DNA of 64,000 bases from assembly GCA_052174475.1 (NCBI GenBank), contig JBQMRO010000029.1, positions 1 to 64,000 on the forward strand, given 5' to 3'. Position numbers and translations under genes: made by a program. Source of the stretch: Arsenophonus sp052174475. GTDB taxonomy: Bacteria; Pseudomonadota; Gammaproteobacteria; Enterobacterales; Enterobacteriaceae. The first letter of the stretch is position 1, and each line of letters opens with the position of its first letter. This document shows, piece by piece, positions 63,806-64,000 of this stretch. A model generated the notes under the pieces. That model ran no database searches. It was not told the origin of the DNA and saw only the letters and a list, made by a program, of their open reading frames with translations.

Positions 63806-64000
63806 TCGTCTTGCACCTTTTTTGCTTGCTCTTGTACTGTTGCTTCACCACCATAAACACGTTTAGCTGGTGATAATTTGGTAATTTTTACATCACTATA
63901 AGCTATGTGCGGGGCACCACCTTGTGAGTTATAAAAAGCAAGAGAATGTTTTAAGAAATTAACATCATCACGTTCGGTGCAGCTTTTATCCAGACGTTGA
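63802..64000 (-). CDS. frdA: Fumarate reductase flavoprotein subunit FrdA, C-terminal end (partial)
   Basis: Only the last 65 codons are in the window. They read RLDKSCTERDDVNFLKHSLA at the start, then SDVKITKLSPAKRVYGGEA, and end KKVQDE. This matches the C-terminus of E. coli FrdA (CTERDDVNFLKHTLAFRDADG, SDVKITTLPPAKRVYGGEA), with an intact frame up to the stop that overlaps frdB. Whether the rest of frdA is intact cannot be seen. Confidence 0.93.
   Translation of the reverse strand, partial: QRLDKSCTERDDVNFLKHSLAFYNSQGGAPHIAYSDVKITKLSPAKRVYGGEATVQEQAKKVQDE

Overview
The window looks like part of the chromosome of a gammaproteobacterial (Enterobacterales) insect endosymbiont in mid-decay. 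Three things point there: strong A+T bias, ribosomal and housekeeping proteins that match Escherichia/Serratia-type proteins residue by residue, and only about 38% intact coding sequence. The rest is recognisably eroded DNA: dead insertion sequences, dead genes and even a dead rRNA operon. It resembles Serratia symbiotica- or Sodalis-like obligate symbionts. The species cannot be fixed from sequence reading alone.

Layout. (1) 1-830: 3' end of a live 23S rRNA gene, 5S rRNA and terminator. (2) 925-4065: nested remnants of IS481-, IS1595- and IS256-family elements. (3) 4121-7119: murB-birA, convergent with coaA. (4) 7390-9890: more dead elements. (5) 10093-11887: tRNA-Thr/Tyr/Gly/Thr and tuf. 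Items 1, 3 and 5 keep the enterobacterial order rrnB-murB-birA-coaA-tRNAs-tufB. (6) 12370-14660: dead elements. (7) 15023-28747: the complete S10, spc and alpha ribosomal-protein operons, including secY, rpoA and the small rpmD and rpmJ. The spc promoter and the S4 pseudoknot leader are still visible. (8) 28802-40140: over 11 kb with no intact gene. (9) engB and polA, separated by a dead IS481. (10) 46650-50850: dead gntX, live bioH, live feoC, dead feoB, in ancestral order. (11) 51280-62065: dead elements surrounding an rRNA operon whose 16S and 23S are pseudogenes while its spacer tRNA-Ile and tRNA-Ala remain perfect. (12) 62350-64000: dead frdD and frdC, live frdB and the 3' end of frdA.

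What survives is translation (ribosomal proteins, EF-Tu, tRNAs, EngB), transcription (RpoA), secretion (SecY), replication/repair (PolA with all three activities), cell wall (MurB), coenzyme A (CoaA) and biotin supply and use (BioH, BirA).

The most interesting signals are: orphaned intact tRNAs inside a dead rRNA operon; short perfect hairpins that appear in decayed copies where sister copies have none; frdAB retained without its membrane anchors; feoC retained without feoB; a frameshift that extends ribosomal protein L5 into rpsN; a tufB-to-S10 chromosomal junction; and an unidentified three-copy repeat family. No new defence or mobile system was found; the novelty is in the mode of decay.
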